From the NCBI GenBank assembly GCA_037953745.1, contig JBAKBP010001608.1, forward strand, positions 124,001 to 188,000: a stretch of DNA of 64,000 nucleotides, in the 5' to 3' direction. The translations under genes were made by a program, and so were the position numbers. Below, piece by piece: positions 41,324 through 52,602 of the stretch (position 1 is the stretch's first letter; the number at the start of each line of letters is the position of its first letter). The notes beneath the pieces are model-generated. The model did not search any database, was not told where the DNA came from, and saw only the letters and a list, made by a program, of their open reading frames with translations. Source of the stretch: Lithodes maja (taxonomy: Eukaryota; Arthropoda; Malacostraca; Decapoda; Lithodidae).

Positions 41324-41872
41324 AGAGGTTCTTGCCACCATTCTTCAGAACTCATCAGGCAGAGCGACTTCTTATATCCCTTGCAACTATATATATTCTT
41401 CCGACTGATGTGAACTTTCTCTACTCTCTGAACAGCCTATCTTCTTCCCTTCTCGACCCTTTATAACCTCAATGACCCCTTTGGTGCAGATTTAGTCAGC
41501 CAAAGTATTATCGCTTGAGTTCTCACGAGATAAGTGCCTGTTAGATAGCCTATTTTTGGAAGGGTTAACTAGAATAGGATTGATTGATGTTTGTTGCACT
41601 CGTATATGCATTTCCCTGTGTGCGATTATTCATGTTCCTGTTTTCTGCTGGTTTAGGCAATGCTAGACTGGGATAGGGTTTCTGAGTTGTGATTTCCTAT
41701 GAGTACTCGGTTGCGGTTGAACCAGTACAATTGCAACGGAGACGTGGAACGCCTAGGTGGTCTTTCTGGCTGTGTACCGTGGGAGTTTAGCACTGTGTTG
41801 CGAGTGAGGGCTTTTGCCTGTGCCACCCAACACTGTGCTATCTCATTTGCTTGACTTTGAGAGGATCGCCAG

Positions 41873-41905
41873 GAGAGAACCAGATACTAGTGATCTGGAT
41901 CTCTC
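41873..41905 (+). promoter_or_regulatory. Conserved leader hairpin, family 1
   Basis: GAGAGA pairs TCTCTC, A-A mismatch, CCAGAT pairs ATCTGG, loop ACTAGTG. Confidence 0.6.
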
Positions 41906-42727
41906 AAGAGAGCATCCCGTCAATTACCGTAATTTGGCCGCACAGTCTTAAGGACCTCGCTAGGCTACGAGCCGCTTGCTCAGCCATTGTCTCTTAACCT
42001 TAGATATCCCAGCTAGACTTTGCTCGACCAGCAGATACAGCATAGTATTGAAGCTTCTCCTTATGTATATTATTGTTTGAGCACTATTGATTTCATGTGT
42101 GGCACGCTTAGCTACTTCAGAGATTAGTGGCCCACGAGCACAATCTTAGTAGGCTATTGCCAGTGCATTGTCGGAGTACTTCTTCTTAATGTTTGCCATA
42201 TCCTATTGCTTATTCTTATAATTCTTCTTATGTCAATTTAAAGCCTTTAATTACCAGTGAGTTATTCATTAAATTGCTGTTCAAAATCCGATACTTACTT
42301 CTTATGAGTATTCGAGAAGCATCTAACTTATCAGAAGATTCCTTGCTTGATGCTCGAGGACTATTGTTTAACGTAACGTAATAGTGCCGATCCGAAGTAG
42401 AGGGTGGAGGACTTCTTAAGTTCTTAGTTCAAGGGTGGATTACTTCGGCTTCGGCCAACACTATTCTTTAGTGTTGTAGTACTTTCTTCTTTGTTTGATT
42501 GTTGACCAGACTAGATAACTCCCGTCTTGTTATTAGTCTGTTGTGTGAAACGCTAGTACCGAGTTCTTGTATACCCCGTTATAGCAGATAGAACTCTGGA
42601 GGGTAGTGGCGTTTTTTGTTCGGCTGGCAGTACTCTGGGGTTGGGATCGTGTGTTTCCGTTGTGGCAGCGAGCCATACTCGAGTCCTGTGTAAGAGCCCT
42701 AGTGTACCCGAGTGCCCGGTCGTAACA

Positions 42728-43820
42728 GGTTAAATAATGCTAGACTAGGGATCAGGTACCTTGCTGTTGGTGTTTTCACTGTGTGTAGGCTACTTTTGAG
42801 CAGCACGACACTACGGATTCTGTGGGTTACCTGGGTGGATCTTTTGTCTGTGTACCTTGGAGTTTAGACTGTGTAGTGCGTGAGGGCTGCTTGCCTAATC
42901 CACCCAACACTGTTCTAACTCTATTTGCTTTTACTTTTGAGGGTCGCCAGGAGGATACTCGATACTTGTGATCGAGAATCCTCAAGAGAGCACCCCTTCA
43001 TATTAACGTAATCAGGCCGCACAGACCCAAGGTCCACACTAGGCTAGGAGCTGCCTTGCTCCACCAGAATTCTGTACCTTTGCGCATCCCAGCTAGACTT
43101 TATTAACCCGGGTAGACATTAGCTGGATTAGATCATATACTCTTTTATGCATACCCATTATTTCTACACAAGCATTTTGAGGTCTAGGTTGCTGTAGAGA
43201 GACACAACCAGCATAGACCGGTTTTGTTAATAGGAGTACTACTTTTTCGTGGCGAGCATTATTACTGTTGCACCGCTTATAATATTCTTGTGTCCAATAA
43301 CATTATAGGTCCAGCCTTTTTGTGTATTTAGCCTACACGTGCATTGTCCTGCCTCCTGCTATTTTGTGGTTCCATTTCCGATACGTTCTTCTTAGTAGCA
43401 TCCGACATTATTCAGAAGATTCCTTGTTCGGTGCTTGAGGACTTTACAACACTTTCTTTCATAAAGGAGTGACAGAGATTATTGATTAAAGTAATGTTAA
43501 GTAAACCTTCTTCTTGTTTGCATTAGATCACTCTTGTGATTTAATTAAGTTAACTATCTTTTCCTTGTGTACCATAACTAAGCAACCATATGTTATAGGT
43601 AATAGGCTGTTTCAGAGAACATCAGCCTATAGTAGAAGCACATAGATATTGAGAGTTAAGATACCCCGCTATCGCAGATATAACTCTGGAGGGTATTATG
43701 TGTTCTTTGTTCGACGGGATTATATATCAGGGGTTGGATCTAGCGTTTCCGTTGTTGCATTTATGCCAGTCTAGTCCAATGTATAAGAGCCACTGATTTA
43801 TACGAGACCCGATCGTAACA
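42728..43820 (+). repeat. 5' LTR of family 2, right part
   Basis: Matches 49924-51015 almost exactly and ends CGTAACA. Contains the leader hairpin at 42951-42983. Confidence 0.9.
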
Positions 43821-43822
43821 AA

Positions 43823-43839
43823 TGGCGACCTAGCTCAGG
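43823..43839 (+). other. Primer binding site, family 2
   Basis: TGGCGACCTAGCTCAGG two bases after the LTR. Leader 43840-44076 has no other feature. Confidence 0.6.
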
Positions 43840-44076
43840 ATTTGGTGAACTGACATATAATTGCAGGTTATTGTGCAGATTTTTCTCACAGTTTAGGCAG
43901 TGAACATTTGTTGATTTTGTGGAATATTTTTTGAGGACATGAAAGAATTATTTTTTTTAGCAAAGTAATATAGCACTAAAGCTGTCTCCGAGAATTTTTT
44001 ATTGTGAATATTGTGGTATAAGAGTTTGGGGTACTTCTTTTTTGTGTATCAAAGTGAAAAATCTTCAGTGAGCATC

Positions 44077-47000
44077 ATGTCTTATAGCGGATCAGTGCAG
44101 GATGAAGACATAGTACGTGATGTAGAAGCTGAGGAGCAGCAGCATGGGCAGGTTGTTAACTTGGTGAACAGTGAGGAGGATGCAAGGAATTTTTTACAAT
44201 GGCCTGTTACTTCCGACCGGTTGGTGGGTATGAATCGGTACGGTCTCCAGTGCTTAGCCGCAGCTATTGGTCATGTACGTACTAGTGGCATGACCAAGGA
44301 TGACCTGATGACGTGTGTGCTGGGTTGGGTGACTGGCGTACGAGGTAGGGTGAGTGCTCAGAGCCATTTGGCCGAGCCTCCCCTTCACTCGACTCCCAAT
44401 CCTCCTATTGGAGTACCGACCCTGAGCACGCTTCCGCAGGTGGGTAGTAACTGGCAGGGTGGTTTGCCCCTGGGGGGATCACCGGGTATTTCTAACATCA
44501 TTGCATCTCCTCCTCCTCCTCAAGGTTTGACCCCGGAGATGCTCTTTCAGCTCGAGCTAGCTAAGATAGAAGAGAGAAAAGAGCTGGCTAGGATGCAGCA
44601 ACAGACGAGGGAAGCTGAGCTTAGGACTGAACTAGAATCTACAAGATACCGTGCCGACATGGATTTAGAGAAGTCTCGTGTTGAGATGACGGGACAGCGA
44701 CTCGGTACTGGACACCGTGCGCATGATCAGTCTCTGTCGCACCTTCTCAAACTGGTCCCTGTATTTGACGAGTCTGGTGTCACAGAGTTTTTCAATAGAT
44801 TTGAGAAGAAGTGTCGGGAGCATCAGTGGGCTGAAGTTAAGTGGGCGGCCCTTGTGTCCTCTAGACTCGTAGGTAAGGGACTCAAGGCTTACGATGCACT
44901 GCCTTTGGAGTCCTGCGTTGTTTATGAGGAGCTCAAGGAGGCTGTCCTGCGGGCATACGAGCTACAACCCGAGACATATAGGTTAAAGTTCCGGGGTGTG
45001 ACTAAGGGGCGAAACAGTACCATCTTGGAGCACGCCCGGGACCTGTCCGACGCTATGGGAAACTGGCTCAGATCAGAGAAGACAACTACGTTTGATGAGA
45101 TGAAACAGTTGATGCTTCTAGAGCACTTTTATAAGTGTACGGGCGGCGACTTGACTTTAAACCTTAAAGAGAAGAACCCAAGAACTCTCGTAGAAGCAGC
45201 AGAGATGGCTGATCTTCGGTTGTCACTAATTCGGGGGAGCGGCTCTGCACAGAGAAACGATGTAGGCGTTAAGGAGCATTACCCTCCCCCTCCCCGGAAT
45301 ATGGACACACATAAATTTAAAAGCAATGACACCAAGACTGATCACAAACCTAGCACCGCCCCGTTTAAGAAGGGTCAGGGGACTTTTACACCTCAGTATA
45401 AGTCCAAGGGGAAATTTGAGTGTTATCACTGTCACAAAGAGGGGCACATGGCAAAAGCTTGTCCGAGCAGACCTCCCACGGCGGCTGTGTCATTGGCTCG
45501 CAGCATTGGGGTGTTCCAGAAGTCTTCTGTGTTTGCTGGAGGCATAAGATCAGAGGATGGAGCACCGCCAGTGAAGAAGGATCCGGAAGGCTCGAACCCT
45601 GTCCGCGATGCCTTTTGCGACCATAGAGGGCATGGCTGCGTGAAGTGGGGGGGCAAGAAGCACGGGGTACAGCTTTTGCGTGACACAGGTGCCTCTCAGA
45701 CACTCTTGAAGAATTTCACTGGTAGACCCATAAACGCGGCGCGGGTGGTTGTGGTGCGGGGAGTTAATGCAACTAGGTCATACCCGCTTGTTAGAATGGA
45801 GCTTGAAGTTGACGGTGTGACTCGCGAACTGGATGTGGGAATCGTGGAGAAATTGCCTGTTGGGGGCGTCGACCTCCTTCTCGGCAATTACTTTGCGGTG
45901 CCTGCTTCTAAGGTTTCACCCTTAGTCGTTGCCGAGGAGCCGGCCGACGTGAGTAGGGAGGAACAGGAGTGGGTTGAGAAGTGTCAGGTGCAACCAATGG
46001 CGTGTGTTGTAACCAGATCTCTCGCATCCAGGGAGTCACAGCCTAACCAACAGTCTTCAAATAAGCGGAGGAACGGTCACGAGAAAGTGCTGAAAGCTGA
46101 TACGGTGGAGAGTCTAGTACCAGCAGCGCTTCTCGGGGACTCAGTATTAGCACCGTTATTAGAGTCTGGAGAAGCACCACCACCTGTCACTGAGAGTGTA
46201 GAGACAGGGCTTAAAGAGACTCAGAGGCAGCAACGGTATACACAGAGAGAGCAACGGGATGGAAAGTTTGATGTTGGGGGAGGGCATGAGTTGTTTCGCA
46301 AACACTTAGACAGGCTAGCTCCCTCAGATATTCGCAAATTGCAGCTAGAAGACCCGGAGGTTCTAAAGTGTAGTGACGGTGCTGTCGAACTTGAGAGAAG
46401 AGAACGAATGTTGCGTAGTCTGGAGTTGGCTGGCCGCAATCTGGTAGGCTCTCAGGCCCTCATGAAGGACAGGTACGACCACAAGGTGAAACTCAGGGAG
46501 TTTCACGTGGGTCAGGAGGTGTTGATACTACTCCCTCTTGTAGGTCACCCCTTATCCGCAAAGTACGCTGGTCCTTATAGGGTAGCAGAGAAGCTCTCGG
46601 ACTTAGATTACCTGGTGGCCACTCCAGACAGGCGTAAGAGGAATCAGTTATGTCATGTCAACCTGATGAAGGAGTATGTGAGGCGCCCACCTGAGCCTCT
46701 CACTGTCCCCGTGATGACTTTCAGCAGTCAAGGTGGAGAAGGAGAACGGGACAGTCATGCGCAGGTGGATGACAACTGGGATTATCATGTTTCTGCAGAT
46801 CAGTGGGCGGGAAACACGAGACAGGCGGCTCATGAGGCTTTGCAACACCTACCTGAGCAACAGCGTGTGGCTGTCGAGCGCCTATTCTGTTTATACCCTA
46901 CTGTATTTGCGGAACACCCAGGCCTCACTACTCATGAGGTGCACGACGTTGACGTCGGAGACCACCCACCCTTCAAATCAGTGCCCTATAGGGTGCCCCC

Positions 47001-48142
47001 TGTTAAACTTCCGGCCCTCCGGGCGGAAGTGGAGTATATGTTGCAACAGGGACTGATCGAGAAGGGGGCGGTAAAGTGGACATCTCCCGTAACGCTGCAA
47101 CCTAAGCCGGATGGCAAGGTGCGCTTCTGTGTTGATTACCGCAGGCTAAACGGCTTGACTCCCACCAACCCTTATCCTCTTCCCCGGGTCGATGACTGTG
47201 TAGACAAGATTGGCAGGGCCAAGTTCTTGACCAAGGTGGACCTAGTAAAAGGTTACTGGCAGGTGCCTTTGTCTGAACGGGCGAAAGAGGTGTGTGGTTT
47301 TGTGGTGGATGGTGCTACATATCATTGTAATGTCATGCCGTACGGTCTAAAGAACGCACCAGCGACCTTCCAAAGCTTGATGAACGAGTTAGTGGTTGAC
47401 ATTCCGAACTGTACCGTGTACCTGGACGACGTCATTATCTACGATGACGATTTCAAGAGCCACTGTGAACATGTAGAATCCCTATTTAAGAAATTAAGCG
47501 AGACAAACTTGGTGGTCAACCTGGGAAAGTGTGATTTTGTGCGGGCTACCGTGCAGTATCTGGGGTTCATGGTGGGTTTGGGCCAGGTGTGCCCCCCACA
47601 GAACAAGATATTGGCTATTAACCACTTCCCCAGGCCGTCCACCAAGAAGCAGATCATGAGGTTTTTGGGCATGATTGGATACTACCGCCACTTTATAAAG
47701 GGCTATTCTACTGTGCTGGCTCCTCTGACGGATCTATTGGCCAAAGATAGAAAGTTTAAGTGGGCGCCTGAGTGTGAGAGGGCTTTTTTGCTAGTAAAAC
47801 ACCTGTTGTGTACTCACCCAATCCTCAGGGCCCCGGACTTTAGCCGACCATTCCAGCTGGCAACTGATGCCAGTGGTGTGGGGGCTGGTGCCGTTCTGAT
47901 GCAATCAGCCGAAGATGGGCTGGAGCACCCAGTCAGTTTCTTCTCAAAAAAGTTCAACTCGGCGCAGAAGAACTATTCAGGAGTTGAGAAGGAACTGCTG
48001 GCTATTGTGCTAGCACTCAGGCACTTTGAGGTGTATGTTCCAGCCTATGGACCAGTTGTGGTGATCTACACCGACCATCACCCCCTCAAGTTCCTGAATC
48101 AATTCCATAACCGGAATATGAGGCTGACCAGGTGGTCATTAA
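44077..48142 (+). CDS. gag-pol: Gag-pol of family 2, interrupted near its end (exon-like tail at 48627-48718)
   Basis: ATG at 44077 matches sister gags. Order: gag core (residues about 219-277), CCHC knuckle CYHCHKEGHMAKAC (449-462), aspartic protease DTGASQT (D536), integrase C-terminal GPY/F domain (about 790-862, GPY at 832), reverse transcriptase (YLDD 1115-1118), RNase H (D1264 and D1333). Having the integrase end before RT is the Gmr1-like order. The integrase zinc finger and DDE core should lie near residue 772 but are absent; the joint GAVEL/ERRER keeps frame. The MITE after base 48142 replaces the last 30 residues; they resume at 48627 and stop at 48716-48718. It would need integrase from another copy. 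Confidence 0.85.
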
Positions 48143-48626
48143 CACCTTACGGGCGGCCTATGCGGTTTATTTTTATGTACCGCCCAGCGGGGTGTTTTTA
48201 GCCAAAATAGGGCTGTTTACGTGATCATTTTCATGCCTAAATAAGACCCAGAACGTAAAACAAGTATCTATCCCTGAAAGGGCATAAACAGAGCTTTCGA
48301 ATGACACCATAACGATCCTTTTATGATGGCTAGTTTTCTTGCAATAACCGTGCAACGCGAGTGCAAAAAGCATGTAATTAGGCAATTTCCCCATACAATT
48401 CCGTATATAGCGAGTGAGAGAGGGAGGGAGGAGGTGGGATTCGTGTCAGTATGTTCGCCGCGGTGGTCTGGAGCAGTCATACGCTCGCTACTCTCCTGCC
48501 ACCACTTGTCTCTCTCTCTCAGCAACATTACGTGCTGAAATTGCCACACGATTTATGTCGAGCGCCGCCACATAGTCCAGCTTTATTTAACTCGACTTAT
48601 GTTGCGCGCCGCTAAAGAAGGGTTAA
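48143..48626. mobile_element. piggyBac-like TTAA MITE in gag-pol
   Basis: 484 bp between TTAA at 48139-48142 and 48623-48626. Ends TTAACACCTTACGGGCGGCC and, inverted, TTAACCCTTCTTTAGCGGCG. Excising it restores the reading TCATTAATGTTGCAGG seen (with one change) at 40261-40276. No protein. Confidence 0.85.
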
Positions 48627-48718
48627 TGTTGCAGGAATACAACCTAGACATACGCCATATTGCCGGTTCTGAGAATGTGATTGCAGATTGCTTATCGAGG
48701 GTGGAAGACCCGGGGTAG
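48627..48718 (+). pseudogene. C-terminal end of family 2 polymerase, cut off by MITE
   Basis: Reads MLQEYNLDIRHIAGSENVIA and ends LSRVEDPG plus TAG. Continuous with 48142 once the MITE is removed. Confidence 0.85.
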
Positions 48719-49198
48719 ATCATCACAAGGGTAGCCTCCTACTTTGGTTTGATTAGTATGTTTACGTCTGGTGCTTGTTGGCTCGCGTGTGTAGCCCAGC
48801 GTATTGGGTCGTAAAGTAGGAGTTGCTGTGTTGGTATAGAAGAAAAAACTAGGCTTGCCCCTGTAGTGCAGCCGCCATAAACATATTAAAAATATAAAAA
48901 TCCTATAAAAACTCTTTCTTTGATAGTTAAAAATTTGTTTAAGTATGTTATAGCAGAAATTCTTAGTTGTACTCCTCTCAGAAGGCTGGGCTAGTGAAGC
49001 TCGCTCTTATGAGCATAACTATGTAATTTAATCTATTGTGTTGGGAAGGGTTGTTCATTTTTATAATGTGTTATTTTGAAGAGAACTGTGCTTTACATTT
49101 CATTGTCGCTGGGTGGCTAGAAGTGGCGAATTTTGTATGGGTTCTGCGTGTCAGATTTAGAGCTCATAGTTGGAGCCTCTTAAAAATCTTGGGTGGGG
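48719..49198 (+). other. Family 2 3' noncoding region and purine tract
   Basis: Stem arms CTCCTACTTT (48736-48745) and AAAGTAGGAG (48813-48822), the family 1 stem with A-T in place of G-C. Purine-rich tract GGGTGGGG at 49191-49198. The first 180 bases are much closer to family 1 than the LTRs are. Confidence 0.65.
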
Positions 49199-51015
49199 TG
49201 TGACGCTCACCGCTTCCCCCAGAACCGCATGGCTTACTCGCTAGGACTCGCCAGGGCAGAGAATGTAGCTACAGTCTACCTATCATTGTGTACTTTCCTT
49301 CTCGAGAAAGCTTGTGTTGCAGACAGTTCAGAACTGTTCTTTATTTTCGTCTGTTACAATCCTTTCTATTTTATTTAGTCAATTGAAAGTATTGTGTTAA
49401 GTAGTTGAATGATGGGAAGGCGAGCGGGAGAGAGAGAGAGAGAGAGACCAGGTGGTGTGACTTGGTGGTGAGTGTGGCGCGTGGCTGGCCCCCTTACATA
49501 GGCCTCGTGGGATTCGTTGCCTCCTGCCTAACACTGCCTACTAGGCGGCTGCTTACTGGGCGACTGTCGCGCGCCCTCGTGCCATTCCTGCGAACTGGGA
49601 CTCCAGCGAGGCGGTCCCTGGGAATATCCTTGTAAGATCCTTCCCAGACAGCATACTCTAAGCATCTCCCATGAACTGTTCCACACTTTTGTCTTAGAAT
49701 CTTTCTCTCCTACTGCCTCTATCATTTCCACTACTTCCTCACCTTTTATTAATATCAATCCCCCTCTGGTTCTCTGCACCCACACCTTGAATTGGTGGCC
49801 AGACTGTATTATATGCTGGATCTCACATTTCTTATGTACTAGGTTAAGGTTGAAGATAGTCATTGTCTTTTTGGGAGATTGTATTGCTCGGACTGTCTCC
49901 ATCAATCACTAATGTTTCTACAGGGTTAAATAATGCTAGACTAGGGATCAGGTACCTTGCTGTTGGTGTTTTCACTGTGTGTAGGCTACTTTTGAGCTGC
50001 ACGACACTACGGATTCTGTGGGTTACCTGGGTGGATCTTTTGTCTGTGTACCTTGGAGTTTAGACTGTGTAGTGCGTGAGGGCTGCTTGCCTAATCCACC
50101 CAACACTGTTCTAACTCTATTTGCTTTTACTTTTGAGGGTCGCCAGGAGGATACTCGATACTTGTGATCGAGAATCCTCAAGAGAGCACCCCTTCATATT
50201 AACGTAATCAGGCCGCACAGACCCAAGGTCCACACTAGGCTAGGAGCTGCCTTGCTCCACCAGAATTCTGTACCTTTGCGCATCCCAGCTATACTTTATT
50301 AACCCGGGTAGACATTAGCTGGATGAGATCATATACTCTTTTATGCATACCCATTATTTCTACACAAGCATTTTGAGGTCTAGGTTGCTGTAGAGAGACA
50401 CAACCAGCATAGACCGGTTTTGTTAATAGGAGTACTACTTTTTCGTGGCGAGCATTATTACTGTTGCACCGCTTATAATATTCTTGTGTCCAATAACATT
50501 ATAGGTCCAGCCTTTTTGTGAATTTAGCCTACACGTGCATTGTCCTGCCTCCTGCTATTTTGTGGTTCCATTTCCGATACGTTCTTCTTAGTAGCATCCG
50601 ACATTATTCAGAAGATTCCTTGTTCGGTGCTTGAGGACTTTACAACACTTTCTTTCATAAAGGAGTGACAGAGATTATTGATTAAAGTAACGTTAAGTAA
50701 ACCTTCTTCTTGCTTGCATTAGATTACTCATGTGATTTAATTAAGTTAACTATCTTTTCCTTGTGTACCATAACTAAGCAACCATATGTTATAGGTAATA
50801 GGCTGTTTCAGAGAACATCAGCCTATAGTAGAAGCACATAGATACTGAGAGTTAAGATACCCCGCTATCGCAGATATAACTCTGGAGGGTATATGTGTTC
50901 TTTGGTCGACGGGATTATATATCAGGGGTTGGATCTAGCGTTTCCGTTGTTGCATTTATGCCAGTCTAGTCCAATGTATAAGAGCCACTGATTTATACGA
51001 GACCCGATCGTAACA
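49199..51015 (+). repeat. 3' LTR of family 2 (1817 bp)
   Basis: TGTGACGC to CGTAACA; an uninterrupted reference for the split 5' LTR. Confidence 0.92.
50147..50179 (+). promoter_or_regulatory. Conserved leader hairpin, family 2
   Basis: GAGGAT pairs ATCCTC, A-A mismatch, CTCGAT pairs ATCGAG, loop ACTTGTG. The identical sequence is at 42951-42983 in the 5' LTR, where it would be in the transcript leader. Confidence 0.6.
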
Positions 51016-52433
51016 AAACCCAGAGAGGGTAGAAAGTACCTCTTTAGAAGAGATTAGGATAATAGGCATAAGTAAGAGAGAGGAGGGTGGAGAGGGAGGA
51101 ATTGCACCGGAATTATCCAAGGTGGAGTTTCTAGCAAAAGTTTGAGCGAAGAGTTTAGCTTTGTCAGAGGAAGAAGTGATGGTTGTGCCGTCAGAAAATG
51201 GGAAACGGGAGGGAAAGACGAGGAAGAGAAATTGTTGGAGAGGTTTTTGGTTAGATGCCAGAAAGCTTGGGAAGAGCTAGAGTTGGATAGTTCAGTGCAT
51301 TTATTATTGATGAAAGAGTGTTTGGCAAGTCGAAGAACAGATTTGGCTTGATTCTGGGCAGAAACATAGGAAGAATGAGAGTCTTGAGTTTTAAGGCGTT
51401 GGTACCCTTTGAATGCTTCCTCCTTATTGCAGACAGCAGTAGAACAGGCATGAGTAAACCAAGATTTTTCAGCATTAGTCTGAGAGAAAGAAAATGGAAT
51501 GTATGCTTCCATGCCCGATAGGATTACCTCGGTAATGCGTTCAGCACTCTCCGAGGGTCCCCGGCCACGGAAGCAGAAATCATTCCATGGGAAATTAAAG
51601 AAGTACTGCCAGAGAGCCTCCCAGTCGGCAGTGCCAAAGTGCCACAAGCGTCGCCGGCTAGGAGGATCGGGTGGCCGTACTGGAGAGATAGGACAGTTGA
51701 CAGAGATAAGTTTATGGTCGGAGGATCCCAAAGGAGAGAAAAGATCGACAGTATAAGAAGAAGGGTTAGAAGTTAGAAACAAGTCAAGAATGTTGGGCCG
51801 ATCTCCGATGCGATCCGGGATACGGGTGGGTTGCTGAACTAACTGCTCTAGGTCATTTATGATAGAAAAGACGTAGGCTTGTTCACCAGCTGGGTCAGTA
51901 GTGTGAGAGGAGAGCCATTGGCGGTGGTGAACGTTGAAATCTCCTAAGATGGAGATTTCTGAGAAAGGAGAAATGGATAGAATGTGTTCCACTGTAGAGT
52001 TTAGATAGTCAAAGAATTTGCAAAAGTTGGCAGAGTTAGGGGAAAGATAGACAGCACAGAAATATTTAGTAAGAGAATGACAGGAAAGTTTGAGCCATAA
52101 AATAGAGAATTCATAGGAGTCGAAATCGGGAACACGAGAGCAAGTGAGCTTGTTGTGCACATATGCACAACATCCGCCTTTGGCTTTGAAACTAGGATAG
52201 AGAAAGTAGGAGGATACAGAGAAGGGGTTGCTGGATGTTGCTACAGACACCTGAGTTTCGGTGAGGAAGAGAAGATCAGGTTTGTAGGGGGAGAGATGGT
52301 GTTCAACAGAGTGAAAGTTAGAGGAAAGTCCACGAATGTTGCAGAAATCAATAGAAAGAGTAACAGGCCGAGGTCCAGGTAATTTTGTGGAGTTGTCAGG
52401 GGATGGTCGGTCGGGTGTGGGGGCATTTATGGT
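51016..52433 (-). pseudogene. LINE A copy A4, endonuclease half
   Basis: Minus-strand continuation of 36722-38314. It holds the endonuclease from near its N-terminus (LLFLTETQV in the frame before 52250, AKGGCCAYVHNKL, ISILGDFNVHHRQW, SSDHKLISV) and the linker up to the cut. Mostly open between 52250 and 51054, where a shift ends the frame in SSLKLLLETPP. Together with the RT half this is the most complete family A copy here. Confidence 0.8.
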
Positions 52434-52455
52434 CCCCCCCCCCCCCCCCCCCCCC
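52434..52455. repeat. Poly-C tract (22 C)
   Basis: Marks the 5' end of LINE A4 on the minus strand, as a poly-G leader. Confidence 0.95.
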
Positions 52456-52602
52456 TGAGGACTCCGAGGCTGGGCTGAAATTCATCATATTTATAAAAAA
52501 TTGGTGTGGAGGAATGAAGTGTGGTGTGCATGTTTAGTGTAGTGAAGTGGATAGGAGGAGGAGGTGTTTGTGAGAGCTAGCTGGATTGCTCTCAGTGTAA
52601 AT

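Larger units (their letters stand above)
39021..42727 (+). mobile_element. 5'-truncated family 1 element inside family 2 LTR
   Basis: Starts mid-polymerase just before the RT (AEHPGLTTQ) and runs through RNase H, 3' noncoding region and a complete LTR. The right junction ACAGG is shared with the undisturbed LTR (TACAGGG) and seven LTR bases are lost. No target duplication. So this looks like recombination or microhomology joining rather than integrase action. Confidence 0.8.
40872..42727 (+). repeat. LTR of family 1 (1856 bp)
   Basis: TGTGACGC to CGTAACA, aligned with 4289-6142 inverted. TATAAAAAG at 41315-41323; leader hairpin at 41873-41905. Confidence 0.88.
38315..51015 (+). mobile_element. 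Gmr1-like Ty3/Gypsy retrotransposon, family 2
   Basis: Two nearly identical 1.82 kb LTRs, a primer site, one gag-pol frame and a purine tract. The flanking LINE A bases are AAGC (38311-38314) and AAAC (51016-51019), a 4-bp target duplication with one change. The 5' LTR is split by a family 1 fragment (39021-42727), and the polymerase end is split by a TTAA MITE. The integrase core is missing. Near-identity of the LTRs argues for fairly recent insertion. Confidence 0.9.
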
